Source: Tragulus kanchil
Taxonomy: Eukaryota; Chordata; Mammalia; Artiodactyla; Tragulidae
Reading direction: 5' to 3'
Assembly: GCA_022376925.1 (NCBI GenBank)
Contig: JAIOJX010000032.1
Location: forward strand, 116,599,979-116,663,978
DNA: 64,000 nucleotides
A program made the position numbers and the translations under genes. Positions 62,611-64,000 of the stretch are shown one piece after another. The notes beneath the pieces were generated by a model that saw only the letters and a list, made by a program, of their open reading frames with translations, ran no database searches and was not told the origin of the DNA. The number at the start of each line of letters is the position of its first letter. The stretch's first letter is position 1.

Positions 62611-63241
62611 TTTTTTCCTCTTAAGCTGAGTGTCTCTTTATCCCCCTCTGTCTTCTCCAAATGCTCTCAGGACTCAGCGAATGGTGGTGTTGGAGGAGGA
62701 GGAGTGATGAAGTGCTGGATGCCAGGGGAAGGATGTTCCCTTTCATGGCCTCTGTTGACATGTCTGCAACTTCAGTGACCTGGGGTCTGTTTCTCTTGTC
62801 CTATGCATGGATGAACACCTACTCCTGAGGAGCTTAGCCATCTTCACCTGCTACGTAGATCCTTCTCCTAGCGCTTGCAGGCCCTGTCCTCTTAGGTCTG
62901 GCTTGGATCCTCATCCAAGTTCCACCTTGAATAATATTCCTTTGAAAATATGTAAGCCCAGGATGTAATGTACCCCTCTATTCATTTTCAAATTTGGGGG
63001 CCAGCCTGAAAAGCACTTTCTACTGCAAGACTCTAAAGAAGCAGACTGCAAACCCCAGGGCTTCAGTTTGCCCTGCAGCATCTGAAGTTCTACTTGACCC
63101 ACCTACTCTCACTCCATGAAGGCCCCAACAGCTAGAGTCCTGAGTCTTTGAGGGTCCTACATTATATTTGAATATTATTTTTTCATGTGGTATTAAGTAT
63201 AATGTGAATTAATATAAGTTATAAATACACAGATAAGCATC
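62611..63241. other. intergenic DNA downstream of KLF18
   Basis: No gene recognised. 63160-63188 shares about 29 of 30 bases with 50800-50829 (TTTGAATATTATTTTTTCAT), suggesting a common but unnamed repeat. Confidence 0.4.
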
Positions 63242-63811
63242 TGTAAGAGCCTGTCACCCAGTGGCATGTGTTCAGGTATTGAGATGATCAATCAGGACAA
63301 TGAGCCAAACTGAAAGTACAGATGAAGGCTTTATTTACTTACTGCTGGAGAGTGAGCAGGGAGCCAAAAGAAGAGGTGCCAACTCTCCAAAATTCCTTCG
63401 TTCCTCGTGATCCAACACGAGGCAGGGGTAACATCACATGCAGCACAGGTAGGGGGTAATTCTTCCATTGCCTCCAATAAAAGACTCCTACATTTTTTAT
63501 GGCAGGGGAAGACAAGCAGGAAAGGGGAAATTCTAGGAGTGAAAATGTATTGAGTCAGACAGGAGAAGAATGCTTCAATCAACATCCCCAATAAGGACGT
63601 GTGGATGTCCTTGCCAGTCACTCCCTTCAGAAAATTGCACTGCAGGGATCTGCCCCAGATCTGGTGTGGGGAGAGTAGCTTTCAGCACGAGACCCTCCAT
63701 AGTCTTGTAATGGCTGGGACTAAAAGATCACAAATAGGTGTTGACCTGGAATTGGACTCTTTAATTTCACCCCTGGATCCTTCAGGATCTGAGTGACAAG
63801 AAGAGGTTACA
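63242..63811 (-). mobile_element. possible antisense retroviral LTR
   Basis: A 570-bp segment runs from TGTAAGAGCC to GAGGTTACA (inverted TGTAA...TTACA ends), with imperfect flanks GCATC/CCATC. On the minus strand a TATA-like CATAAAAAAT precedes AATAAAG by about 170 nt, the U3-R order. No internal region. Family unknown. Confidence 0.4.
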
Positions 63812-64000
63812 CCATCATGTCCTCTGTGAATCATACATGGATGCCATGTGACCATGCTGACTGGTGAATCTGAAGACCATGACCTAAGCCATTCCAAGTA
63901 GGATGATTAGTCCTGCCTGGAGGAGTAAGTGTAGCCATGAGCCCCTATGTCTTCCAAGTGAGATAAAGATGCCTCAGAATCCATTAGGGTCTATTCTAGA
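63812..64000. other. intergenic end of window
   Basis: Nothing recognised. Confidence 0.3.

Overview
The window is nuclear DNA from a ruminant artiodactyl. It carries dimeric Bov-A2/Bov-tA SINEs, a BovB (RTE) LINE 3' end, many tRNA-derived CHR-type SINEs, decayed L1, MIR/L2 fragments and LTRs of endogenous retroviruses. The protein-coding landmarks match human 1p34.1: DMAP1 and a KLF17/KLF18-type zinc-finger gene in head-to-head orientation. Species cannot be fixed from the sequence alone.

Layout. 71-11263 (minus): DMAP1 from its start codon through eight coding exons; the 3' part of the gene lies beyond base 1. Its CpG-rich promoter with paired ETS sites is at 11264-11660. 11.7-22.7 kb: intergenic, with an hAT transposon, nested SINEs, a 552-bp solo class II LTR and antisense L1. 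22.7-23.6 kb: a TAF9 processed pseudogene. 24-40 kb: L1 ORF2 and 5'-region fragments, with a cluster of four SINEs at 37.4-38.7 kb. 40.8-45.2 kb: a degraded ERVL pol remnant. 46-57.9 kb: an LTR, BovB, MIR, antisense L1 and nested SINEs. 58.4-62.6 kb (plus): a Kruppel-like gene, best called KLF18, with three C-terminal zinc fingers split by the characteristic KLF intron. 63.2-63.8 kb: a possible antisense LTR.

The dominant unexplained pattern is a set of sixteen direct tandem duplications, each with a unit of about 1.05-1.15 kb. They fall in unrelated sequence (DMAP1 intron, L1, TAF9 pseudogene, ERVL, BovB, KLF18 exon). Copies differ largely by homopolymer length, and several pairs are separated by 20-63 bp spacers that look like error-rich versions of the true flank. 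I read these as unmerged contig-end overlaps, meaning false duplications in the assembly, rather than a biological system. They inflate DMAP1 intron 4 by about 3.3 kb and duplicate a KLF18 exon.

DMAP1 is a ubiquitous subunit of the NuA4/TIP60 and SRCAP chromatin complexes. KLF18 is a poorly characterised KLF relative. Nothing in the sequence links the two beyond conserved synteny. The rest of the window is repeat-dominated intergenic or intronic DNA.
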